The position numbers were made by a program, and so were the translations under genes. This document shows, piece by piece, positions 1 to 14,100 of a DNA stretch of 64,000 bases (positions are counted from its first letter, which is position 1; every line of letters starts with the position of its first letter). The notes under the pieces were generated by a model. The model was not told where the DNA came from, searched no databases, and saw only the letters and a list, made by a program, of their open reading frames with translations. The DNA comes from Maylandia zebra (lineage: Eukaryota; Chordata; Actinopteri; Cichliformes; Cichlidae): NCBI RefSeq assembly GCF_041146795.1, contig NC_135182.1, positions 4,262,509-4,326,508 on the forward strand, read 5' to 3'.

Positions 1-335
1 CCCCTGGTAAATCTACTATCCACCTCGTCTTTAAATTTGTCTTCAATCTGCTCAATCAGAGTCATCCCCTCTCATGTACTCATTCTCAGTCTTTGCCCAT
101 TTTGGTCACAAATGACGAAAATCTGAACATCTTCAACTCAGCCACCTCCATCTTCAGTCGCTCCACCGTCCCCCTCCACCCGGCCAGGACTCTCTTCATT
201 GTCCATTGCTTCCGATAGTTGACCTGGGGTATTTAAACTCATCCACTTTCACTGCCTCTGCTCCTTACAGCTTCACTGTTACACCTCCCTCCATTCCATT
301 CTTACTTTTACTAAAACTCATTTTGCATCTTTTTG
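1..335 (-). mobile_element. Decayed non-LTR retrotransposon, end of the reverse-transcriptase ORF
   Basis: Read on the minus strand, the segment around 215-260 gives KVDEFKY and that around 60-150 gives EVAELKMFRF, in the order and style of the C-terminal part of fish LINE reverse transcriptases (KVDEFKYLGS and EVAELKMLRF in intact copies, from general knowledge). Several stop codons and frame changes interrupt it. The copy is inactive and continues beyond the left edge. Confidence 0.65.
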
Positions 336-1072
336 TACTTTCAATAAATTCTTAGTAAGAAACCAAAAACAAACTTTTTTCCCTCCACAAAAATCACTTG
401 ATTAATAACAACAGTCAACATGGAACATTTGGGAAAAGCATATTTTTGACTTGTAAACTGATACATTGTGAATCATTTCTTACACCGAGGTCAGCAAGTG
501 AGGATTCCCTGTTCATACCAGGCCATAAGAAACCCTGTTGTGTTTTTCACGCTGCACAAATATCAACACAAGTCAATCAGTTGCCTCGTCAATCTTTCAA
601 CCCATTTTCTTGCTAACATGATATTATAGAAAACAGACATCCAAGGAGATCCCAGTGTTTTTTTTAATATAGTTGGCAATCAAAGATGATTTTCCTTTGA
701 ATCATTATTTACACATAAGTATGTACAATGGTCAAAGAGGAGCAGGAGGCTGTAGTCGCGCTGTGTGCGCATGCACCACAGAGGAGGACAAGGGTGGAGG
801 AGGGCGGGGGTAGAAGTAGCTAGAGTTCATCCTTTCAAACAAATGTATGAATAAATCTAACAGCGGCTTATTTCACTCATCCATTCGACATCACCGGTAT
901 GTGTGCATAGCTCGGACATGGATTTGGCACGCACACACACACGCACGCACACAATAAATATACACACCCAGTATATAAACAATGCACTGACAATGTGCAC
1001 TGGCTGATCCTCGTGTAAAAGTCTCATCTGATCACGTCCATGGACACAGAGCTACAGCAGAACAGAAATGCA

Positions 1073-1090
1073 ACACACACACACACACAC
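1073..1090. repeat. (CA)n microsatellite
   Basis: About nine CA units in the trappc10 3' flank. Confidence 0.8.
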
Positions 1091-1837
1091 CACTACAATC
1101 GGAGCCTTTCGTGTCATTGCCGGGTTTATATTTGAGAGTTTCATTCTTATGTTTTCGTTTGAGTCAGAAAACATAAGGCTTTGTCTTTGTTAAAAATAAA
1201 TAGAAGTTCTTTAGCACATCTATGTGCATTTTTGGAGACGTGAACATTTTAAAGATCTTTATACCCAAGAGTAGAAATACTAAAGCCTGTACTTAGAATC
1301 CTGTGCAGCACATTTAATCTATACTATGGAAAGAAGAGCAACACGTTCAGACATTTGAACAGGTAACCCGGGTTATTTTAGATTCGATTTGTTTTTTACT
1401 ACTTCTTTGCATCAGCACAGATGGTGCGTTGGTCATTTTCAATAATAGCTCTACACTTTCATTTTTGGTGCCTCATGTGTGCTGGACTGACCTTTATCAT
1501 GCTGAAATCATGTAGTAAACTTGGGAGATTATTATTATTATTTACCTCAGTACTAGGACAAAGGAGTCTGTTGGGATTATAAGATACGTCTCCAAAGACA
1601 CATCAGAGTTCAATGACTCAAAAACAAGCAAAAATCTCAAATATATAAAAAAAAAAAAAGATGACTACTGAAGAGGCACACAACAGCTGGACACACTCAG
1701 TTGTTACAGTACTTGAGTAGATGGTCAAGGCGTACACACATCTAGGGCTTTGGTGCATCACGGGACAATCAGGAGTGTTTTTTTTCCTTCTTCAGTTCGA
1801 AATAGTACGACAGGCACCGATCTCACTGATCAGTCCG

Positions 1838-1880
1838 TATATATATATATATTTATTTATTTATATATATATATTTATAC
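1838..1880. repeat. AT-rich simple repeat (TA and TTTA units)
   Basis: Alternating TA followed by TTTA repeats and TA again, inside the probable trappc10 3' UTR. Confidence 0.8.
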
Positions 1881-2152
1881 CTATAAATCCATTCAATGAG
1901 CTATGTACAAAGTATGGCAAAGAAAAATCTTTATTTAAACTTAATCAGCAGATGTCATTGGCTCTTCACTGGCTAGTCCGTAACGTCTGCAGTGGGTTTC
2001 ATGCTTAGGAGTGAGTCCATACCGACAACCTGCAGCCGCAGAAATGGACTCATGGACCCGAGTCGTCCCAGATTTAAAACAATCTCAGTAGAGTCCATCC
2101 AGGCCACAGGTTCAGTCCTACGTGAAGGTTGTTGGTGACGCTGTCACCAGGG

Positions 2153-5100
2153 TCATGTGGCATTGACCTCCATGATGTGGTCGTCAGTAGCTGGCAGCAC
2201 CAGGACCTGGCATGCATGGCTGTGGTTGAACACCTGTCCAGGGCTGAAAGGCTCGAGTCGTGGCATGGCCACGCCTTTCTGCTGCTGGTCGCCGCTGCCC
2301 ACAGAGTGGACGCTACCCCGGCTGCGGATGCTTGCTGTGTCTCCCTGATCATCCAGCGTCTTGTCCAGCAGGGATAGGCTGTCGTTCTCCACGCAACTGT
2401 CTGAAAGCGCCAAGGAATAAACAAGTTACTGATTGTCCAAATGACAAAGAAGAAGAAGAAGAAAAGCATTTTGTACCGGAACGTTATTTCTAAGATCTGG
2501 GGATGAACTGCTAACAGGCCAGCAGATCAAACAGAGTGTGTAAAACACAAATCTATTAAAAATAAATAAATAAATAAAAATGAAAAAAACAAATCCTCTC
2601 CTTTTCAGTGTGAATGAAAACACAGTTCCACTGCAATCATTTGCTACATTTTAATGTGATGCTGCTTTTATGTTAAAATGATGAAACTATGCTAATGACA
2701 CTGGTGTGAGTGGTGACACACTAACGGTGGTCAAATACAAGGCGGCATGGACTGTCATATTCAAACTTAGGAGCACCTTCTGAAAAACCCCACAGGAATC
2801 ACCAGAGGGCGTCACCAATCCACACAATGTTCTGCATTGTGGCGTCACACAACACAAAGGTAATTCTAAGGTAAATAAAGCACAACCTGAGCAACTCCTA
2901 ACTAGTGAGGCTGAGTAACTAATAAGCTGTGCTGCTGCACACTCTGAACTTCCCTTATGAATAAACATCTACAAAGGCTTGAAGGTTTAGCAGGTCTCAC
3001 CGGGGTCTGGCTGAATGGCCACTGCTGCAGTGTGAGGCAGGTACTTCAGCACTTTGATCTTGGGGAAGGGAAGGTGTCCAGCAAACAGAGGCATCACCTC
3101 GATCTGGACTTTGTGGGTGGCGTTGGCCGTCATTGGCATGAGCACCATCCCTGAACTCTTCCCACACACCGCCCAGTTACTGCTGCTGTCAGCCACTGTG
3201 GACATGCATGCAAACACAACTATTAAAATTGTTTCACATTATCGAAATCAAACAAAATCAAACAGACTATTTGTTGCCTTAAATTATTTTGCCTTGTTTG
3301 TGTCTGGCCATGTGCAAAAAGGAGTCTGAAGAATAGTTTGAAGAGATGGTTTTGCTTGGAGTGCCTGACTCTTATACATATGCACATCTGAACAAAAGCA
3401 AGTCGATCTATAAAGTGATAAATCCACCGCTTCAGCTAATATCTTGGTATTTGTGAAAAGTGATATTAACTCTTACAGAACTACAGTTTTTGGCAAGCAG
3501 CTGATTTTAGGCACCAGCATTTCTACGTTGAGTGTTGTGTGAAATTAATGCCATTTTTATATTCTTCAGCCAAATATTCCTCTCAAATAACTGACCGGTC
3601 AACTAAAAATCTGATTTAATTAAAAGAAGAAAAAAAAAAAAGACAGAAAGGGGAGCTGATAGCATACCTTCATACATGAGCTTGGTGGTTTTGGGGCCAT
3701 CGGTCTCAGTCTTGCTGTCCTCTGCAATCTCTCCCTCTGCTGGTTCAGTCAGTCGTGTTATACACACCTCAAGTCCACAGAGGACGCCAGAGCGGCAGCG
3801 CTGCTCACCAGCAGGAGGGAAGATTTCTGCTTTCACGCTGTACAATGTCTGATGACATGAATTAGAGGTTATCAGTGGGTGGGAGAGTTAATGATAATGG
3901 CTAACTTAACTGCAACTAAACTCCTACAATGAGCCATCCATACAAAGTAGCCACTTGCAAACAGAATTTGCTCAGATGTTTTAAAAGTCTTGATATTTAA
4001 CGTTCTGACAACACAATCACTGCTTCACTTACGCATTTAGATGAAAAGGACCTAAATCTGGAGTTTAAGTGGACTTACAGTGACTCTCTCAAGCTGGAAC
4101 TGGTAGTGGAAAGGTTTGTAGGCAGAAATGTCTTGGCTGAGCGGAGAAAAGTTGGCAGAGAAAACACACTGGAGACAGGAGGGCAGGTCGTCCTTCCACC
4201 TCACCTCCCACAAGCAGAACACACTGTGCTTACAGCACAGAAGCTAGACACACAAAATACACACCAGACATCAGTGCGAGTCCATGGATGATGTAGCTCT
4301 GATGTTTCTAATCGACATCTAAGATGGAAAATGTATTATGACATTGTCTATCCTGATGTAAAAAGAATCTGAAAACACTCTGGGGCTCCGTCCACAATGA
4401 CAAGAGGTTTCCAGACAAATTAACACCAAAATGCAAAATCAAGAATAAAATAAGCAAAACAGTGCACACAGCCTATAAAGCCATCTTTAACCCAAAATAT
4501 TACAGAAGGCATTCACCATATTTTAAAACTGGTGTCATTATTTAAAATAAAGGAAGATGTTTGTTAGGCTTTTTACCCCTTTCTGCTCACCTGTTGTGTT
4601 TTAGTGTTAAGAGACTGGAGCTCCAGCGATGCGTGCTGCTTCTCTGTCAGCTTCACTTCTGCCAGCGCAAAATTAACATCTGACACATTCTGCACACACA
4701 CCTGGATGTACTTCCTGTGGGATCACGTCCAACAGGTCACAGGTCAGACAGGTTTGGAAAGGTAGTGGTAAAGACTGTTAATAAGTTAAATCTAAACTTT
4801 CATCTTTCCCAACAATAAAAACGAATTAAAAAGAGGAAGAGACTTGCCTGTTACCAGCAGAAAGCAAAGAGTGTTTGGTCTTGAAAGGGATGTAGAAGGT
4901 AAGGGCAAGCAGTGTGGAGTAGATCGACCACGGACAGTCGATAGACATCTGTGTACACACACAAGTTTACGTTTCTCAGACTATCAGCTATCTGGCAAAT
5001 ATGTATTTGGTTGATGACTAACAATCATATTCTTTACAATTTATGTCAGCTAACTACTTAAAATAGTCAATTGTTTATCTTAAAAAAGAAAGAAAAACAA

Positions 5101-8100
5101 AACTACAATATCTCTGGGCCCAAAGTGAGGTCATCAAATATCAAGTATAAAACCTTCACCACACAAAAACATCAATTCTAATGTGAAAGCATTAAAGTAG
5201 CAAACCCTCACGATAACTTAAAACATTTATTAGAATATTAGTCATTAATCATCTTATGGACAACTGATCGATTGATCACTAGAAAACATAATCCACACTA
5301 TACACAGGTACCACCCACAGCTTGAAAACCAGTGATATGTAGCATGCTTCGTCACTCACATCTCCCCCACAGAAACATGTCTTGTGTCTCACCCTCTGAT
5401 CGATGGCGGTCATCGGTGTGTCGGGATGACTGTAGCTCCGTGGTCGATGGCGGACCTCCCCATTAGTCAGCCTCTCATTGGCGGGCCGGTCAGCCCCGGA
5501 CGGGATTATGCACAAAACCTCCAGCTGAAACTCCAGAGTGTGGTAGGGAGGGGCCGGAGGAAGGCTGATGCTCGTCACCTTTTCAGACGACTGAATGGAC
5601 AAAGTGCTTTCACCCACCAACTCTGAACACAAGAGGGGGACAGAAAAGACGGCCGCGTGAAGCTTAGAGCTCCGTATCTATGAGTTTGTTTGTTTATGGG
5701 CACAACTCAGTTCTGAACCGAAACATGAACACCAAGATTCTGTGCAAACCCCACCCACCCACACAGCAGCACAGTGGAGATCCATATAGTTCAGACGACA
5801 TTACTCAAATAACAGGTGAGATAATCTAAGCAGTTTGGCATGGAAAGAATGACAGCAGTAAAGTGGACTGTCAGGAAAGATCACTGCTCCAAATGACTAT
5901 CTTAAAAGAATCATTTCTTATATTCAGTGTAGTTACTGACCAGAAGTAGGGCTACTGATTCGGGCGGTGCAGCTGGTGGAGGGCAGGATGGGCATTGTTT
6001 CTGTGTTGCTGAGCTGCAGGGCATCTCCTTTCTTCACAGTGTAGTGACCCGTCAGCAGAGTAAACTTCACCTTCTGAGGCAGACCAGCTAACAGTGGCTC
6101 TGAAAACACAGACACAACTACAGTGACGCACACATGCTGCGCTGGCTTATGGGTAAGTGGAATATTTATAGTCTGATCAGCTCAAACGAGCTGGTAAAAC
6201 TTATTTAACTTTTTTTAAGCTATTGAGCTGTTAAAATTAAAAGTTAAAGTATTTTTCTGAACTAATCATTTATTAGAATTTATCAACCTCAAACTCTTTA
6301 TGCTTATATGGTCATAATTACAGAAAACTATTAGAGAATTTAAGCTAATAAAGCTGCAAATAAACTCCAAGTGTAACAAACACAACAGCCCCAGACATGA
6401 AGAATCTGATTTTAATCAAAAAAAGTATTCAGACCTGAGAGAGGCTCCACGGTGAGCTGGGGCTCCTGAGAATAGACTTCATATTGGGCCGACGGGTAGA
6501 TATGAGGCAGGATAAACTGCACCTCACCGACTGTGGCACACAGCTGACGAAGTGTGTAAGTACCTGGCTGTCCACTCTACAATGTAAACCAGAGGGACAA
6601 ATGAGAGTGTGAGGGGGGAAAAGTTAAAGAGACATTTTATGACCGAAGGAAGGTCGCATCTTACTGGTGCCGTGAACGTGATGCTGTTGTTCCCAGGCTC
6701 TAATGTTACATCCTGCACCTTCAGCATTTGGGCTCCTTCCTTAATTCCAACAGTAGGGGGGCTGATACAGTTAGGCGTGTCTGGGGGTGAGTTGCTGTCA
6801 TGACGACGCATGAGCAGGTGAGTGTTTTTACATATCACTCCTGTAGAGTTGAGAGAATTGTCCGAAGGACTCCTGTCCTGAATCTCATCCAGCTCTAATG
6901 AAGGCCCGGCGCCTGCGGAGGATGGAGGACCCGCTGATGAGTTACTCTGTCTAAACACTACTGTCCCTGGGTGCGTTCGTCTCTGAGCTCCCTTTGACCT
7001 CCCATGAGTCCCTCCATGATCCACCTCAAAGTGAATGCTGGCGACTAGTTGCTGGATGCGCACCGACACGGGCATCAAGCACCGCAGAGTGAGCTCCACC
7101 TGCAGGACAGCTCCAGAGTGCACCGAGGCTGCTGCTGGATGGAACTTTAACTGCGTGAGCTGTGCAAACACGCCCATGCTGAGGGTAACTTTGTGAGCTG
7201 AGAGCAAGAAGTAGAAAAAAAAAAAACACGTTAATGATGTGCACATTTTTGTAAATTATAAATAGAACGTGGATTCCAGCTGATTGGGAGTTAAACAGAA
7301 GTGCTTACACTGGTCTCCAGACTTGCCAGTAAAGCTCAGAATTTCCTGACAAAAGTGTTTCCTCTCGTCCGTCGTCAGATTTACATCACCAGCCAACAAA
7401 GCACTGGTTTGTAAGTAGCTGTGGGGGGTTGTAAAGGAAACCAAATAATTCATTTCACTACTTCAAAAACAACTTTTGGAAGAACAAAGCAGGAACCCCT
7501 ACTTTACCTTCAAGGCCAAACCGAACCAGACAAGGTTTCACATCATCAGCGGCTCAGCCTATTTTAACCCTGACTGATGACAATACTAGACTAACTTATA
7601 GAAGGTCATGTAAATATTTTGATGCCATAACAACCGACTTTATATTATAAAGAAACTAAAGGACATATTTTTAAAGTACTAACTTTGACCAGTGCAACCA
7701 TTTTTATGAATAGGAAAGTAGGAAAGTAATAAATGTGCTTCAGTGTTTAGTACTGTGAAGTAATGTTAAATCTTGGCACCACTGTGATGTTTTAATATTT
7801 GCCCATTAATTAGTCTCATGGCTCTGAAGGATACTCTTCAGTTTTGCTCAGCAGCTTCTGACACTCAGCAACCTGTCTCCTGGTGTGAGTCACAGGGAGG
7901 CTCCACCCCTCTGACACGTATGACTTCAGAGCTTCCTGTAAGAAGGTTTCCGCCCGCTCAGGATCTCCCTTCCTCCTGTGTTACATAAAAAAGACATATA
8001 AACAAATCATCTTGTTCCTCTTCATTATAGAAAATGATAGAGATCATCATCATCATCATTATTATTATTATTGTCATCATCATAGATTTTTATATATTTG

Positions 8101-11100
8101 TGAAGAAATTCTTTTCTTTTTTTCCTTTTGTACACTGATAAAGTTATTTTGCAGGTTATAATGTATGAAATTGCATGCAAATACTGCCCACTCACTTATT
8201 CTCTATTGACTGGCATGACATCAAATATGAGCCAGTAGCAGATGGACAGCCTATTTCTGGCATCATAAGTATTTGGTTTTTGACTATTAAGTTAGACCTC
8301 ATATAGTTATGCTCAATATAATTAATGTCACTTAATTCCTCTCAATTATCTTCAGTCCTGTGTGGGTATTTATAGGCTCTAATTGGGAAACAGTTCTATA
8401 GTAGAAGCCTAATCAACCTGAAAAACTCAAACAGACCTGCCTATACCCTAATTAAACCAACAGCTTAACTCTTCCTTACATGTAGAACTCAGCCAGACTT
8501 TTTCCCACCAGTCTGGCAGACCGAAGCCGGCCGATGGCCTGGTACATTTCCATAGCAGCATGAGAAAGTTCCTGATGCAAGAAGGAGCCAACAAGGTGGT
8601 AGAAGAGAAAGATCATCAAATGAGCTGTTGCTGCTGAAGCTTTCAGGACATTACATCATTAAAAAAATGATGATTAAAAAAAAAATTGGATAACAGTTGA
8701 AAGAATGCGTCTTAACTTCCTTCTTAGTAAACCAATGAAATAAAATATCAAACTGTGGCAATATGTGTGGCTTACAAGATAGTGCCTTTCAAAAGCTTCG
8801 ACAGACGACAAAGCTTCTTTCAGCTTTTTGTACGGGCTCTGCAAACTGTTGACTGTGGAGGAAGACAAAGGAGGTTTTAAAAACACATGTGGTTATTTAT
8901 TCCCTTTCAAATAAGAGAGGCAGTGAAGAGTAAAGTCTAACCCTGAGGGTTCAGGCACACCATGGTGACTTAAGAGAGCTGCCATAGATCAAAGAGGCAC
9001 TGTGCCTGTGTGTGCTGCACTGCAGAGACTACAACTAATAGCCATGTTTTTGGGAACAGCCTGTACTTTTAATCTAAAAAAAAAGTGACAAACTGAAAAA
9101 ATAAATTAATAAATCAGGTGGTCATTACTGCCCAGCAAAGGTAGAATGTGAAAACTTACCAGTCTCAGGCCTCTCGTCCCCGAGCCCAGCCAGCAGATCT
9201 ACAGTCCTGTTCAGGTCCTCAGAATTGGGTCCATTTTTTGACACTAAGCCACAGAGTTCCCCCAGAGACTTCAGCTGCAGAACGCAGAGAGAACACTCAT
9301 TGGAAAAAGGCCATTTTATGTTCATAATACCTACTTCTTGGTGTTTAAATTATTACATAAAAGGTTAAGCACATTTCTTCATTCGACAGAAATGGACTGC
9401 AAAGCATTGGCAAAGATGTTTTGGAAAAATACAGACAAGTAACCTTTTTAGTGCTCTTGTATGTAGAAACTTATTAAAGTATTGGCAGGGGCGATGGCCT
9501 CCTACTAGGGCTGCCACGATTAGTCGACTAGTCACGATTACGTCGACGACTAATTTAAATATTTGATGCGTTGTTTGAGGCTTTGTAAGATCCCAAAAGA
9601 CGCAGGAATAAGAACAGAAGATGGCAGCACTGCATGTACAAGGATGCCAGCTGCCGTTAAACCCCGAAGAAGAAGTAGCTGTGTCCCAGAATCCATAGCG
9701 CCCTGCTCAGTTTCCAACAATGGTGGCAGCTAGTTAGTTTTAATGTTACTCTTATTGTTCTTTCTGGGTCACAAAATAAACGTTTAACATATTTTCAGGT
9801 GAGAATGTAGCTGTGTAAACCTCAAATATCTGCTCAGTTTATCAAGACATCACATATTTTCAAAAGCGCTCCGACGTTTTCAGAGACGTCTGTTACCCAC
9901 TAGCTCGATAGCTAGCCGGGGGCTAGGCTAACTAGAGCCGTGAGAACACCGGACTCCCGGCAAATCATTTTCAAACCCACCGCCGTCTTTCGCTACTCAG
10001 GTTAAACACGAAATATGAGTCACTTAGATAATTTAAAAATGTTATTGTTTGGCTTTTTTAGTGTTTTATTTGTTCCTGAGTAAATCGGTTTGGCTGAGAT
10101 TAAAGTTATAGTTTTTACACAGCTGAATAAACGTCAAGCAGACAGCTGATTATCAGAAGTGTGAGATGTTCGAGAATATACTCCGGTGTCCTGTTATATT
10201 TTAGATAGCAAGGAGTTTATTAAACTTCACCGAAACAATCTGCAAATTTCATTAAAATTTAATAAACTATCATCTTGTCTTTATTTTTAGTTAGCACAGA
10301 CCTTAAACACTTAAAGCTGTAAGCTAATGATAGTTATATAAGAGCAGATGCTGCTGGTGCAATAAGCTGTAGTTTTACGTCCAATGGATGATGATCTGAT
10401 TAGTCGACTAATCGCAAAAATAATCGGTGACTAGTCGACTATCAAAATAATTGTTTGTGGCAGCCCTACCTCAGCCTCCTAGCAGATACACCTATGGTAT
10501 CCATTTGAAGCATTTGTGAGCTACTGCATTTAAAAACCTGCTGCCCCGTAGGCTGGCGACCTTACCCCTTCAGCCTTTTTTAGGGCTGAGGGGTAAGGTC
10601 CAACAGATCTGTTGGAAGCTTAAAGGTGCTGCTAATGGGTTCCTTAAGTTATTAAAGCCCAAGCTTAAAAAAAGCAAGACTTTTGTTTTGTTTTTTTATT
10701 TTGTGTGTGGTACCTTGTCTGTAGCATACGCCCAGAGACCAACAGTATGGGAGCAGTTTGCAGCTAACTGGGCTGGATCACAGCAGCCCTCGATCCTGTG
10801 CAGAACCTCCAAGCAGCTGAGAAACACCCAACAGTCCAGGGCTCCCTCAAGGACCTGCACCTGAGTAACATAAGAAAGCATTTTAAGATAAGTAATGAAG
10901 TACATTTTGTAGAAAGAGAGGATGAAAGGCCACTCGTACCATTAGAAATGGTACGATCTGTGTTTATTACCTCCAGCAGGCGGAGCTCCTGTACACAGTT
11001 GTGGAGCAGCTCCAGCGCTCTCTGCGTGACCTCCCAGGGTCTCTGGAGGAAGATTAGTAAAGTGCACTGACGAGAGAACAGGTAGCTTCTCAGGTCTAAG

Positions 11101-14100
11101 AGACTGGCCTCTCCACGCTGGATGCTGTCCCTCTTCTCCATGTCAATGGGTCGCCGAAGCAACAAGCCACTCCAGTTACGCACTGGGGCGCAGAAGGAGC
11201 CGAGCCAGTTAGCAGTATCTGTGAAAGAAACGGATTAGCATGACCAAAAACAAAACTAGCGCGTACCTTTGAAAATGGAAACAAAAATGCAAACAGTGTT
11301 TCTTTTAATTAACAGAGACAAACTGAAACAAAGCATAATAATGAGGTGATTACGTACCTCCCGCTCCAAAGTTAAGGACATACTGGGTAAAAAGAGCATC
11401 CAGCTCATCATACTGGACCAAGGCGTCCTCAAACTGCTGCAGCATTTCAAAAACAAAGGCCAGCTCCTCCTGCACGACACACACATAAGACAAAACTGGA
11501 AATCAACACTTGGTTCCTGTAACCTTCTAGGACAGAGTTCAAGGACAGGATAACACACAGGCCTACATTCTGGCGCGTCTTTCCATGTACCTGGACCATG
11601 AAGTATTCACAGAAGCTCCAGCCCGGCTGGGTGCGCTTCTCTCGTAGTGTGCGCATTTCATCTTCGAAGCGGCCCAGGTTCTTGGTGAAGGACATGAGGA
11701 GGAGAGTTCGCAGCTTTAGCAGCAAGGAATTCCAGGATTCCTGAGATCGAGATGAGTCCTTCAGAGGATCAGACAGAACTACACACCTGGATGAAAAGAC
11801 AAAAGTCTTTCATAAGGAAGATTCAATCCACAAGGCAGCTTAGATTTAGCAAGCACTGATTACAGAAACTGCTTTGAGACAACATGTGAAAGAAAGCAAT
11901 TAATTACTATTATTTCACTTTTTTAAATAAAAGTGAAAATGTTTTTAAATTAAGTGAATAAAATAATTAAAACATAAAGCAGTCTGTGGGTTTCTAATTG
12001 TGAAAATCATCCTAATAGTTCAGCTAAAATTGGCATTTGTAAAAGTTAAAATTTCAACTCAGACTCTTCATGTCATCCCTTTGGAAATCAGTAAACTGCA
12101 GCATCTAGAGAACCTCTACGATAGACTTTCAGAGAATGTCTCTAAATTCTAACATCGAGCACATTTACATCTGTTTTGTACATTGTAAGTGTAGAAATAA
12201 CTTATAGTACACTTTCTCTCCCTAGACTGCATCACGCTCTGCATTCATCACTACCCACCGCTAGAGCTTCACAAACTGTGTGTTTTGGGATAAAAAGAAA
12301 GGCTCTCATGACGTTTTTCAGAAACATAACATCAAACAATCGTTACAAAAATCAAATAATCATTTCAGACTTACACATCACATTTCAAATTACTCTGTAG
12401 AACAATTACCTTTGACAGTTACTCCAGAAAAAGAAGAAACTTGGGACTAATAAAGCATTGTAAAGGGAGTCAGTGTGTTACACATCGTCACGTCTTTCTA
12501 ATTTCATCCAAATGAGTTTGTTTAGACAGGAGGAGCCTGCTAACCTGTCACTCTGCTTGTTGCAGAAGTCACTGCGGATCTTGTCCACAATGGATGAGCG
12601 AGGCAGGATGTTTGTCTTGTTCTTCTTCTTGGTATCATTGGTCTCCACCACAATGATGACCCAGTCTGATGAGCCGTGGGTCCTCAGGCTGTTCTGCCAG
12701 CGCATCATGTCCTCCTTCACGGAGCTCTTATACATTTCTGTATCCTACAATAAAGCACATCATTTTGCTTAGTCAGGCATTTTATGAAGACTTAAAGAAA
12801 ACTGGTGCTGGTTTAAAAACAATTAGTCATCAACCCAGACATTGATGTGATTTAGTTCAAGTTATTTCATTTTTATAATGCAATTAATTACCTTTTTGCA
12901 TAGTGGTATATATGCACATATGCCTGTTCAACTGCTTGTTAATGGAAATAACTACTCAGCCAATCACATGGCAGCAACTCAATACATTTAGACACGGTCA
13001 AGACAACCTGCTGAAGCATCACAATAGGGAAGAAAGGTGACTTCAGTGATGTTGAATGAGGCATGGTAGTGAACCTAGTGAAAGTGGGCTCTCTGGTTGA
13101 TGCTAGAGGGCTGAATAGAATAGCCACAGAGTAACTCAAATAACCACTTATTAAAATCATGGTATGGAAGGCAGTTTGCTTAGAGAGACTAGAAAATAGA
13201 CGACTGGAAAAATGCTGCCTGGTCTGCTGAGTCTCGATTGTTGCCAAGATTCAGATACTAGTCTGTGGCAACAACACAAAAACACAGATCCGTCCTGCTT
13301 TGTTTAGGCTGGTAATGGTATAACGGTGTGGGGGGTGTCTTCTGAAACACTTTGGGCCCCTAATCATTGTGTAAATGCCACAGGCTGCCTGAGTATTGTT
13401 GCCAACCATCTCTATCCCTATGTAAGCACACTGTACAGTCTTCTGATGCTTGCAACAGGATAGCACACCAGGTCACAAAACTTGAACTGGTTTTGGAACT
13501 TTACAATTTGTTCACTCCACAGTCACCAGATCTCAATCCAATAGAGCACCTTTGGGATGTGGATGGAACGGGAGATTCGCATCACGGCAGCCAACAAATC
13601 TGCAGCAACTGTGTGACACTATCATGCCAATATTCCAGAGTATTAGCAAGGTGTACCTGGGAAATATACAACATCCACACAACTGCAAATAGCTCATTTC
13701 TTTGCACATGTTTTGGCTTGAGTATCATCACAGTGCACTATATACCTGCGGTTTATTCCATCCTAGACGTTGGCCAATTTTTTGCCAACACCACACCACA
13801 GCAGTACAAACATATTAATTTTATTACAGCTGTACTTTACATAATCAGGATCAATAAAATTTTAACTCATCAGATTGTAACTAAAGAGCAAATGAAGAAA
13901 AACATGCTTCCTCTTTAAGAGCATTTTGTACCCAGTGAGAATATTTCAACATCAAAGCATATCAGGAAACTGAAACTACAGAAAGAATGCTGGCCAGCGA
14001 GTTTATATTGACAATAACTAAACCTCTGTATCTGTGGGGTACTGATGTGGTGTTGTGACTGGGATTTGCCAAGTGGCTTGCTCTAAATGAATCCCGCTCG

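Larger units (their letters stand above)
336..2152 (-). other. Probable trappc10 3' UTR and downstream flank
   Basis: No coding sequence is seen. The segment lies directly after the trappc10 stop codon. Minus-strand polyadenylation-signal candidates are AATAAA at about 1930-1935 and 1852-1857 and ATTAAA at about 662-667; which is used cannot be decided. It also contains CA-type repeats near 930-950 and 1074-1090 and an AT-rich run at 1838-1880. Confidence 0.5.
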
